NCBI RefSeq assembly: GCF_951230155.1
Contig: NZ_CATNVD010000008.1
Location: forward strand, 62,001 to 126,000
Direction of reading: 5' to 3'
DNA: 64,000 nucleotides
Source of the DNA: Parablautia sp. Marseille-Q6255
GTDB taxonomy: Bacteria > Bacillota > Clostridia > Lachnospirales > Lachnospiraceae
Part shown: one piece after another, positions 49,975-58,344 of the stretch
Layout of the letters: each line of letters begins with the position of its first letter
Numbering within the stretch: position 1 is the first letter of the stretch
The notes under the pieces: generated by a model
Seen by the model: only the letters and a program-made list of their open reading frames with translations
Database searches by the model: none
What the model was told of the DNA's origin: nothing
Made by a program: the position numbers and the translations under genes

Positions 49975-50535
49975 ATGGAACTGATCAAAAGGGCAAAGGA
50001 CGCCTACATCGCGGTATCCGTTTTGATGCTGCTTATCGGAAGCTGCCTGATCATCTGGCCGAAAACCTCACTGGCTGTTTTTTGCACAGTAGCAGGGATC
50101 GCCATGGTTGTATTCGGAGTGGTAAAGCTGTTCGGCTATTTTTCAAAGGATCTCTACCGGCTGGCTTTTCAGTTTGATCTCGCACTCGGGATCCTCTCTG
50201 TACTGTTTGGCCTGGTCATCGCGATCCACCCGTACAATCTGATCGCATGCGTACCTGTGATCATGGGGATTTTTGTCATGCTGGACGGAGTATTTAAAAT
50301 ACAGACAGCGTTGGATGCAAGACAGTTCGGGCTGAAGGCCTGGTGGATGGTGATGCTGCTTGCGGTGGTCTCCGGCGGCTTCGGGCTTTTGCTGGTGCTC
50401 AATCCGTTTGAGGGTGCGGCAGCGATGATGATCCTGCTCGGTGTCACGATCGTGGCGGATGGCATCCAGAATCTTCTGGTTGTGCTTTACACGGTGCAGA
50501 CGACCCGGAGAAGGAAAAGAAATGAGTATGACTAG
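49975..50535 (+). CDS. HdeD/DUF308-family membrane protein
   Basis: A 186-residue integral membrane protein with six hydrophobic segments arranged as repeated pairs (AYIAVSVLMLLIGSCLIIWP, AVFCTVAGIAMVVFGVVKLFG, and so on), the DUF308 pattern known from the acid-resistance protein HdeD. Function in Gram-positives is unknown. It sits 12 bp before the MMPL gene, so it is part of the cassette; the second cassette has no HdeD gene. RBS AGAGGGGGTGAAC. Confidence 0.83.
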   Translation: MELIKRAKDAYIAVSVLMLLIGSCLIIWPKTSLAVFCTVAGIAMVVFGVVKLFGYFSKDLYRLAFQFDLALGILSVLFGLVIAIHPYNLIACVPVIMGIFVMLDGVFKIQTALDARQFGLKAWWMVMLLAVVSGGFGLLLVLNPFEGAAAMMILLGVTIVADGIQNLLVVLYTVQTTRRRKRNEYD

Positions 50536-50547
50536 GAGGAAAGAAAC

Positions 50548-52629
50548 ATGTTGAAATTTGGAAAAAAGGTCGTGAAATATCGGGCAGCGATCTTTGTGTT
50601 AAGTATTTTGCTGCTGGCGCCGGCGGCATGGGGGTATATCCATACGCGCGTGAACTATGACGTCCTTTCCTACCTCCCGGGTGAGATCGAGACGATGAAA
50701 GGGCAGGATATCCTGGCGGATGAGTTTGGAACAGGCGCTTATTCCATGTTTGTCTGCGAGGGAATGAGCAACAAGGATGTAGCGGGGCTGAAGGAAAAAA
50801 TGGAGCAGGTCGATCACGTAAACGAGGTCATCTGGTATGATTCCTTCTTTGATCTGAGCATGCCGATGGAAATGCTCCCGCAAAAGGTGCTGGATATTTT
50901 CAATTCGGAAGATTCTACGATGATGTTTATTATCTTTGATACGACGACCTCCGCAGATGAGACGATGCAGGCGATCAGGGAGCTTCGCGCGCTGGCAGGG
51001 AAGCAGTGCTTTTTAAGCGGTATGTCTGCCATTGTCACAGATACAAAGGATCTTGCGGAGAAAGAGGTCCTCGCATATGTGGTGATCGCAGTGATCCTGT
51101 CAGCGATCGTGCTGTCGGTATGTATGGAATCGTTTTTTATTCCGGTCCTTTTCCTGCTCGGTATCGGTTTTGCCATTGTATATAATCTGGGCACCAATAT
51201 TTTTATGGGAGAGATTTCTTATATTACAAAGGCCCTGGCAGCAGTGCTGCAGCTTGGAGTGACGATGGACTACTCTATTTTCCTCTGGCACAGCTATCAG
51301 GAGCAGATGGGAATCTATGAAGATCACAAGGAGGCAATGGCTCATGCGATTGAAAAGACGGTAAAATCCGTAGTCGGAAGCTCCCTGACAACTGTGGCAG
51401 GCTTTGCGGCCCTTTGCTTTATGAGCTTTACGCTCGGTCTGGATCTGGGGATCGTCATGGCGAAGGGAGTCATCATCGGCGTGATCTGCTGTGTCACAGT
51501 GCTTCCGTCTATGATCATGATATTTGACCGCGTCCTGGAAAAGACCTCGCACCGTTCCTTCCTGCCGGATATGGACCGGTTATCGGGTTTTATCACCCGC
51601 CACTATCGGGTGTTTGCCCTGCTTTTGGTGCTCCTGATCGTGCCGGCAGCCTATTGCCAGAAGAACGCTTCTGTTTATTATAACCTGGATGAAACGCTTC
51701 CTGACTATCTGCCGAGCACGCAGGCAAATGAAAGACTTCAGAATGATTATCAGATGGGCGCGCTGCATATGCTGCTGATCGACAGCAGCCTCCCCTCCAA
51801 AGAGGTGCGGGACATGATCAGTGAAATGGAAGAGGTGGACGGCGTAAAATCGGTCCTCGGGATGGAGACGATCCTTGGCAGCAAGGTTCCGGAAAGTATG
51901 GTCCCGGAGTCGATCAGGGATGTGATGGAAAGTGAGAATTATGAGCTCCTGATGATCAGCAACGAGTATAAGACCGCTTCTCCGGAGGTGAACCGGCAGA
52001 TTGAGGCGCTTAATGCGATACTCAAAAAGCATGATCCGTCCGGAATGCTGGTCGGCGAAGCGCCCTGTACAAAGGATCTGATCACGATCACAGACAAGGA
52101 TTTTAAGGTCGTAAACAGCGTATCGATCCTTGCGGTCTTTGTGATCATTCTGTTTGTCTTTAAATCGTGGTTTATACCGATCGTTCTGGTCGCTGTCATT
52201 GAGTTTGCTATTTTTATTAACCTCGGTATCCCGTATCTGACGGGTACGAGCCTTCCGTTTATTGCCTCGATCGTCATCGGGACGATACAGCTTGGCTCCA
52301 CCGTGGATTATGCGATCCTGATGACCGGACGCTATGAGACAGAACGGTGCAGCGGGAAGAGCAAAAAAGAGGCGATAGCGATCGCGCACCGGACGAGCAT
52401 GAAGTCTGTTATAGTCAGTGCGATCAGCTTTTTCGCAGCAACCTTCGGCGTAGGTCTGTATTCGGATATTGACATGATCAGCGCCCTGTGCAATCTGATG
52501 GCGAGAGGCGCGCTGATCAGTATGGTCGTGGTTCTGTGTGTACTTCCGTCCATGTTTATGCTTCTGGACGGGGTGATCTGTAAAACAAGCAAGAATTTTA
52601 AGGAGGCACTTCATCATGAACAAAAATAG
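50548..52629 (+). CDS. MMPL/RND-family transporter, cassette 1
   Basis: A 693-residue exporter of the MMPL (MmpL/HpnN-like) branch of the RND superfamily. A first helix near residues 14-33, an extracellular domain to about 165, five helices to about 330, a second extracellular domain (about 360-520) and five more helices. TMDYSIFLWHSY (Asp241-Tyr242) and TVDYAILMTGRYE (Asp587-Tyr588) are the paired Asp-Tyr proton-relay motifs of MmpL-type pumps. Its 3' end overlaps the next gene by 14 bp. Likely cargo is a lipid or envelope component, but this is inference from the family. Confidence 0.9.
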   Translation: MLKFGKKVVKYRAAIFVLSILLLAPAAWGYIHTRVNYDVLSYLPGEIETMKGQDILADEFGTGAYSMFVCEGMSNKDVAGLKEKMEQVDHVNEVIWYDSFFDLSMPMEMLPQKVLDIFNSEDSTMMFIIFDTTTSADETMQAIRELRALAGKQCFLSGMSAIVTDTKDLAEKEVLAYVVIAVILSAIVLSVCMESFFIPVLFLLGIGFAIVYNLGTNIFMGEISYITKALAAVLQLGVTMDYSIFLWHSYQEQMGIYEDHKEAMAHAIEKTVKSVVGSSLTTVAGFAALCFMSFTLGLDLGIVMAKGVIIGVICCVTVLPSMIMIFDRVLEKTSHRSFLPDMDRLSGFITRHYRVFALLLVLLIVPAAYCQKNASVYYNLDETLPDYLPSTQANERLQNDYQMGALHMLLIDSSLPSKEVRDMISEMEEVDGVKSVLGMETILGSKVPESMVPESIRDVMESENYELLMISNEYKTASPEVNRQIEALNAILKKHDPSGMLVGEAPCTKDLITITDKDFKVVNSVSILAVFVIILFVFKSWFIPIVLVAVIEFAIFINLGIPYLTGTSLPFIASIVIGTIQLGSTVDYAILMTGRYETERCSGKSKKEAIAIAHRTSMKSVIVSAISFFAATFGVGLYSDIDMISALCNLMARGALISMVVVLCVLPSMFMLLDGVICKTSKNFKEALHHEQK

Positions 52630-55279
52630 AAATCTGACGAAAACAATGGCGATCGCGGTAGCAGGCGCTGTCGCAGTGCAGTCCCTTGGCACAGTGGCCT
52701 TTGCGGCACAGGAGAGCGCGCAGGCAAAGGAAGAGACGGTTTATGTAAAAACCGATGCGTCCGGCGCACAGCAGGAGGTGATCGTCAGCGACTGGCTGAA
52801 AAATGAGGATGGACAGGAAAGCCTTTCGGATCACTCCTCTTTAAGCAATATTGAAAATGTAAAGGGAGAGGAGACTTTTTCACAGGACGGAGAGGATCTG
52901 GTCTGGAGCGCGCAGGGAAATGATATTTATTATCAGGGGACAACGGACAAAGCGCTTCCCATCTCCATTCACGTTACCTATTATCTGGATGGAAAAGAAA
53001 TTTCTGCGCAGGAGCTTGAGGGCAAAAGCGGACATGTAAAAATCCGGTATCAGTTTGAAAATCACGAAAAATCCGGTTCCGTATATACGCCGTTTCTGAT
53101 GGTCACCGGAGCCGTACTACCGCAGGATACCTTTTCTAATGTTTCGGTAGAAAACGGCAGAGCGATCTCGGACGGGGAGCGGAACATCGTGATCGGCATC
53201 GGAATGCCGGGAATGGCAGAAAGCCTGAAGCTGGACGAGACAGAACTGCTGCAGGATATTGACATTCCGGACTATTTTGAACTGGAGGCAGACGTAGCGG
53301 ATTATCAGCAGAATATGTTCCTTACCGTAGCAACGCCGCTGGATCTTTCTCAGCTTGGGATCGATGATGTGGATGATCTGGATGATCTGAAGGATTCTCT
53401 GGAAAAGCTGGAGGATGCGTCTACTCAGCTCGTAGACGGGAGCGGAGATCTGGCAGACGGCGTGCAGACCTTAAAGGATTCCTGTCAGGAGCTCATCGAC
53501 GGCATGATGACGGTGGATGAGAACATGGGTACGCTCGCAGACGGGATCAGCACCTTAGACGGAAAGAAGGGAGAGCTGATCTCGGGCGTCAATGCGCTGG
53601 CAAATGGCCTCCAGACGCTGGAGTCTAAAAAGGGTACGCTGATCAGTGGTGTGAATACGCTCGCAAAGGGAGGAAAAGACCTGGCGGCAGGAGCGGTGAA
53701 AGTCAATGCAGGGGCAGAAAGTCTTTCTCAAAATACACAGAAGCTGGCAGCGGGAGCAAAACAGCTTGCAAACAGCGAAGGAAGCGCCGCTCTTTTAGCG
53801 GGAGCAAAGGCGCTGACAGAAGGTACCTCCGCGCTCGTTTCGGGCAGTGAGACGCTTGCTGCCGGGACAGCGTCTTTGCAGCAGGGAAGCACGGCGCTTG
53901 CAGCAGGGACGGGCGCCCTGAAGGAGGGGCTGACAAAAGAGGGGGGCTTGCAGGAGGGAAGCGCCGCTTTAGAAGCGGGCAGCCAGAATCTTTCTGCCGG
54001 TGTGACCGCATATGTGGACGGCGTGGATCAGCTGCTTCCGCTCGCACAGGGCGCAGGCACATATGCGCAGGGCGTTGGCTCCTATGTAGATCAGGTCAAT
54101 ACGCTGCTCGATACGCTGGGAGGCGCATCACAGGCGCCGGATGGACAGACGGACGGCTCCGGTGTCACTGTGACAACGATCGACGCGCAGGCGCTTGCAG
54201 ATATGCAGTCTGTCCTGGCGCAGCTGCAGTCCGTTCAGTCAACGGTACAGGGCGCCTCTAAGACAGACCTGATCAGGCTGTATGCGTCCTATGATTCCTA
54301 TGTGGCACAGCTGGACAATTGCATCAGCCTGCTAAATGCAGCGATCGGCGGCGTGCAGGAGCAGACGATCGGCACAGGCGCGGCTGACGCGACAGAGGGG
54401 ACAGGTGCGGGATCCGTACCGCAGGAGCAGGTGGAAGCCCTGAAGCAGGCGGGAACACAATTAAAAGAAAACGGCGCAAAGCTGCAGCTGGATGACCCGT
54501 CGAAGCTTACGGTCCTGCAGGAATCCGGGACGGCGCTCAAAGAAGGAGCGTCCGCTTTGCAGACTGGAGCTTTGCAGCTGAACAATGGCGTAAAAGAGGT
54601 ATCACAAAATGTGGAGCTCTTAGACAGCAGCATGCAGCAGGCGGCAGCGGGAGCAAAGACGCTCAATGAGGGCGTACAGTCTCTGAAAACGAATGCAGCC
54701 GCTTTGGATAAAGGCGCAAAGACGCTGCAGGGAGGCGTTTCGCAGGCAATGAGCGGTGCTTCGGAATTGAGTAAAAATACGGCGCTTCTGGCAGCGGGAG
54801 CAAAGGAGCTTGCCGGAGGCACTTCTGATCTGGAGGATGGCGCTTCCGAGCTGAAAAAGGGTCTGAAGCAGCTAAAGGGAGGAGCAGGAGAGCTCTCTCT
54901 TGGGATCGGACAGCTGGCAAATGGCGGAGAAGCGCTGCAAAGCGGCGTAGGAGCGCTCTCCTCTGGCATCGGGCAGCTGGCAAGTGGCAGCGCCCAGCTA
55001 AAAGAAGGCACGGCGCTTCTGGCGGACGGCGGCTCGCAGCTTGACTCTGGCGTAGATGAACTAAAGGAAGGTGCAGACGATCTCAGAGATGGAATGGCAG
55101 AATTTAAAGAAGAGGGCGTTGACAAGATCACAGATTTCCTTGATGAGGATGTGCAGGAGGTGATCGACCGCCTGACAGAAGTAAAGGATGCCGGAGATCA
55201 GTATGGATTGTTCAGCAGCGGACAGGCAGGAAAAGACGATGAGGTGAAATTTATCATTGAGACAGGAACACTGGAATAG
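52616..55279 (+). CDS. Secreted heptad-repeat protein, cassette 1
   Basis: An 887-residue exported protein. The signal peptide (MNKNRNLTKTMAIAVAGAVAVQ, then SLGTVAFA) is followed by a globular N-terminal domain (about 30-255, with YYLDGKEISAQELEGKSGHVKI). Residues about 265-860 are a run of seven-residue repeats of the L-x-x-G-a-x-x type (LADGVQTL, LAAGAKQL, LASGSAQL), as in the extracellular part of YhgE/Pip and EsaA proteins. There is no C-terminal transmembrane segment or sortase signal; the end is a small domain (KITDFLDEDVQEVIDRL...). No enzymatic motif. It overlaps and follows the MMPL gene, so it is probably its extracellular partner. Confidence 0.82.
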   Translation: MNKNRNLTKTMAIAVAGAVAVQSLGTVAFAAQESAQAKEETVYVKTDASGAQQEVIVSDWLKNEDGQESLSDHSSLSNIENVKGEETFSQDGEDLVWSAQGNDIYYQGTTDKALPISIHVTYYLDGKEISAQELEGKSGHVKIRYQFENHEKSGSVYTPFLMVTGAVLPQDTFSNVSVENGRAISDGERNIVIGIGMPGMAESLKLDETELLQDIDIPDYFELEADVADYQQNMFLTVATPLDLSQLGIDDVDDLDDLKDSLEKLEDASTQLVDGSGDLADGVQTLKDSCQELIDGMMTVDENMGTLADGISTLDGKKGELISGVNALANGLQTLESKKGTLISGVNTLAKGGKDLAAGAVKVNAGAESLSQNTQKLAAGAKQLANSEGSAALLAGAKALTEGTSALVSGSETLAAGTASLQQGSTALAAGTGALKEGLTKEGGLQEGSAALEAGSQNLSAGVTAYVDGVDQLLPLAQGAGTYAQGVGSYVDQVNTLLDTLGGASQAPDGQTDGSGVTVTTIDAQALADMQSVLAQLQSVQSTVQGASKTDLIRLYASYDSYVAQLDNCISLLNAAIGGVQEQTIGTGAADATEGTGAGSVPQEQVEALKQAGTQLKENGAKLQLDDPSKLTVLQESGTALKEGASALQTGALQLNNGVKEVSQNVELLDSSMQQAAAGAKTLNEGVQSLKTNAAALDKGAKTLQGGVSQAMSGASELSKNTALLAAGAKELAGGTSDLEDGASELKKGLKQLKGGAGELSLGIGQLANGGEALQSGVGALSSGIGQLASGSAQLKEGTALLADGGSQLDSGVDELKEGADDLRDGMAEFKEEGVDKITDFLDEDVQEVIDRLTEVKDAGDQYGLFSSGQAGKDDEVKFIIETGTLE

Positions 55280-55351
55280 AGCATAAAAAGCGGCACGAAC
55301 GGCCCCCGGTCTTTGACAGGGGGGAGAATATGACAGCACAGAGCACGTCAT

Positions 55352-55933
55352 TCAGGAGGCGTATGTCTGGCGGTCCAGGATACCCATGAGGGAATCCTGC
55401 ATGGTACTGCAGATATAGCGCACAACGGTATGGCGTGCTCTTTTGTCCTTTTCTCTGATCCAGTCGAGCAGCATCTCGGCAAGCGATTCCATATAGAAGT
55501 AGCTGAGAAAGTCCTTATAGCCCGGGTCCAGCGTCTTGCCTGTCGCCTGCTCCGTACCGTCGATGAAGGAGACGATAATGTCAAGAAAATCTGCATAGAA
55601 AAAGCGCTTGAGCTCGTCGCGTCCGATCGAGTCGCAGGCACAGTTGAGGATATAATCGTTTTCCTCCACGTAATCCATAACAAAGTTGATCGCTTCTTCG
55701 TAATCCTCCACCAGATCAAAATGCTTCACTACTTCGATCGCCTCCTGCTCAAACGTCCACTTGAGCAGTGCGTAGATATCTTCAAAATGATAATAAAAGG
55801 TCTTGCGGTTTACATTGCAGTCACGGACCAGATCGCTGACTGTGATCTTCTGGAACGGTTTCTTTTTCATGGCTTTTTTGAGAGATTCTGAAAAGGTTTT
55901 TTTAGTATAGAGAGAAATCTCTTCATTTTTCAT
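55352..55933 (-). CDS. TetR-family regulator of the second MMPL cassette
   Basis: A 193-residue regulator with HTH FSESLKKAMKKKPFQKITVSDLVRDCNVNRKTFYYHFEDIYALLKWTFEQE and a helical C-terminal domain ending LMGILDRQTYAS. It is divergent from the second MMPL gene and shares its promoter region. The ATG at 55933 is chosen because GGAGGT is about 7 bases upstream; a GTG three codons earlier overlaps that site. It is closely related in its HTH to the TetR at 49269, consistent with duplication of the whole cassette. Confidence 0.9.
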   Translation of the reverse strand: MKNEEISLYTKKTFSESLKKAMKKKPFQKITVSDLVRDCNVNRKTFYYHFEDIYALLKWTFEQEAIEVVKHFDLVEDYEEAINFVMDYVEENDYILNCACDSIGRDELKRFFYADFLDIIVSFIDGTEQATGKTLDPGYKDFLSYFYMESLAEMLLDWIREKDKRARHTVVRYICSTMQDSLMGILDRQTYAS

Positions 55934-56045
55934 GGACGCCACCTCCGGTTTAAGATTGTTCCTATTATATCATTCTTTCCCTGAATACAGAAATTAGATT
56001 TTTATAAACTTTATTTTTTTTAAATAATTCATCCGTCAATTTTTT

Positions 56046-56086
56046 CCATTTGTCCGGTTATTATACAAACAGGCTCCATTTGCCCA
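56046..56086. repeat. Direct repeats in the shared TetR/MMPL promoter region
   Basis: TCCATTTGTCC (56046-56056) recurs as TCCATTTGCCC (56076-56086), start to start 30 bp, that is about three helical turns. They lie in the AT-rich divergent region 55943-56175 and could be TetR binding sites, although TetR operators are usually inverted repeats. No strong promoter hexamers were identified nearby with normal spacing. Confidence 0.4.
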
Positions 56087-56175
56087 TAATCTTTATATGC
56101 GTTTTCTATTACAATACATAGCATTCAAAAAGAGATAAGTTTAGAGCACGCAGATGACAGAAAGGGGAGCTTGTC

Positions 56176-58344
56176 ATGAAAAAATTTTATTCGGGTGTTG
56201 TGCGGCACCGCAAATGGATCATGATGTTTTTTGCAGCGGCAACGGTGGCCTGTCTGTTCTTGCAGAGCCTTGTTGCCGTAAATTATGACATCAATGAGTA
56301 TCTCCCTCCGCAGTCTGCCTCAACGGCAGCGCTGGATGTGATGGAGGAGGAATTTGATGGAGGTATTCCGAATGCGAGGATCATGATCCGCGACGTAAGT
56401 ATACCGGAGGCTCTTGCATACAAGGAAGAGCTAAAGCAGATCGACGGAGTGCAGGAGGTCACCTGGCTGGATGATACGCTGGATATCACGATGCCGACAG
56501 AGATGATGGACCAGGATACGCTCGAATCGTATTACAAGGATCAGACAGCGCTGTTTACGGTGACGATAGATGAGCATAAGAGAGTGCAGGCAGTAGATGC
56601 GATCCGGGAGCTGATCGGAGAGGACAATGCGATGACAGGAAGCGCCGTCGCCACTGCGGCAGCGACAGAAAATACGGTGATCGAGGTGCAGCGGATCGCT
56701 GCATTTGCAGTACTGTTCGTCTTTTTCGTACTGCTGCTTACGACACAGTCATGGCTGGAGCCGGTCATTGTCCTGCTGGGGCTTGGCGTGGCGATCGCGA
56801 TCAACGCGGGGACGAACCTGATCTTCGGAGAGATTTCCTTTGTGACAAATGCCGCAGGAAATATCCTCCAGCTTGCCGTATCGCTGGACTACTCTGTATT
56901 TCTGATCCACCGCTTTGAGGAATGCAAAAAAGAAAACAGCAATGCCGGGGAGGCCATGGTCGACGCGCTGTGCAAATCGACCGGATCGATCCTTTCCAGC
57001 GGGCTGACAACGGTGATCGGTTTTGTAGCGCTTTGCCTGATGCAGTTCCAGATCGGTCCTGACCTTGGCCTTGCTCTGGCAAAGGGCGTAGCGCTGAGTC
57101 TGATCACGGTGTTTATTTTTATGCCGGCAGTCATCCTTGCTTCTTACCGGCTTCTGGAGAAAACGAGACATAAGAGCCTGATGCCCTCCTTTGCCCGTTT
57201 CGGAAAAGGCGTGACAAAGGTGATGCTTCCGCTGGTGTGCGTATTCGCGGCTGTGATCGTTCCGGCGTATCTGGCGTCGAATTCCAACAAATATTATTAT
57301 GGAGCAAGCCATATGTTCGGGGAGGGGACACAGACCGGACAGGATATCAAACAGGTAGAAGAGATCTTTGGACAGAGTGACAATTATGTGCTGCTGGTCC
57401 CGAAGGGAGATACATCGAAGGAAAAAGCGCTTTCTGATGAGCTGCATAAGCTGCCGCAGGTGACAAGCGTGGTTTCCTATGTCGATATGGCAGGTGCGGA
57501 GATCCCGAGAGATTTTCTGGATGCAGATACACTGAAGCTTCTGGAATCGGAGCATTACAGCCGTATGGTGCTCGCGCTGGATACAGACTACGAGGGAGAG
57601 GAAACCTTTCAGCTCGTAGAGAACATCCGGTCGCTCGCAAATGAGTATTATCCGGGCACCTATTATCTGGCAGGCGAGGGAGTCAGCACGTATGATCTGA
57701 TGCATACTGTCACAGACGATATGGTAAAGGTCAACGCACTGGCGATCATCGCAGTACTGGTCGTGCTTCTGGCGCTGCTCCATTCGCTCACCCTTCCGGT
57801 GATCCTGGTGCTCAGTATCGAGACGGCGATCTGGATCAATCTGGCGATCCCGTACTTTACCGGTTCAACCGTATTTTATATCGCGTATCTGATCATTGAT
57901 TCGATCCAGCTTGGAGCGACAGTCGACTATGCGATCCTGTTTTCCGACCGCTACCGCGAGATCAGGCAGAGTCTGGAGCAGGAGGAAAGCCAAAGGCTTC
58001 TGGAAGCGCCGGATAACCGGACTGCCGCCCAGAAACGCGCAGCGCGCAGGGAGCTTAAAAAGCGCGCGGCAGCGCAGACCGTTTCCGCAGTCACAGTTTC
58101 CGTACTTGTCTCAGGAAGCGTACTGACAGTGGTAGGATTTCTGCTCGGATATATGTCGTCGAATGAGCTGCTTGCTCAGATCGGTATTTTCCTCGGCGTC
58201 GGGGCGATCAGTTCTCTGGTCATCGTACTCTTCGTCCTTCCGGGGCTGTTATACCTGTTTGACGGGCTGTTTATATCCCGGAAGCACCATGAAAGATCAG
58301 CATCAGACGCAAAAGCAGTGAAGGAGGAATTATGTAATGAATAA
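56176..58344 (+). CDS. MMPL/RND-family transporter, cassette 2
   Basis: A 722-residue paralogue of the cassette 1 pump with the same layout: first helix near residues 14-33, extracellular domain, helices, a second extracellular domain (about 345-510) and helices. Proton-relay pairs are Asp238-Tyr239 (SLDYSVFLIHRFEE) and Asp584-Tyr585 (TVDYAILFSDRYRE). A Gln/Glu/Arg-rich cytoplasmic loop (residues about 597-640) is longer than in copy 1. It overlaps the next gene by 8 bp (ATGAATAA). RBS GAAAGGGGAG. Cargo unknown. Confidence 0.9.
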   Translation: MKKFYSGVVRHRKWIMMFFAAATVACLFLQSLVAVNYDINEYLPPQSASTAALDVMEEEFDGGIPNARIMIRDVSIPEALAYKEELKQIDGVQEVTWLDDTLDITMPTEMMDQDTLESYYKDQTALFTVTIDEHKRVQAVDAIRELIGEDNAMTGSAVATAAATENTVIEVQRIAAFAVLFVFFVLLLTTQSWLEPVIVLLGLGVAIAINAGTNLIFGEISFVTNAAGNILQLAVSLDYSVFLIHRFEECKKENSNAGEAMVDALCKSTGSILSSGLTTVIGFVALCLMQFQIGPDLGLALAKGVALSLITVFIFMPAVILASYRLLEKTRHKSLMPSFARFGKGVTKVMLPLVCVFAAVIVPAYLASNSNKYYYGASHMFGEGTQTGQDIKQVEEIFGQSDNYVLLVPKGDTSKEKALSDELHKLPQVTSVVSYVDMAGAEIPRDFLDADTLKLLESEHYSRMVLALDTDYEGEETFQLVENIRSLANEYYPGTYYLAGEGVSTYDLMHTVTDDMVKVNALAIIAVLVVLLALLHSLTLPVILVLSIETAIWINLAIPYFTGSTVFYIAYLIIDSIQLGATVDYAILFSDRYREIRQSLEQEESQRLLEAPDNRTAAQKRAARRELKKRAAAQTVSAVTVSVLVSGSVLTVVGFLLGYMSSNELLAQIGIFLGVGAISSLVIVLFVLPGLLYLFDGLFISRKHHERSASDAKAVKEELCNE

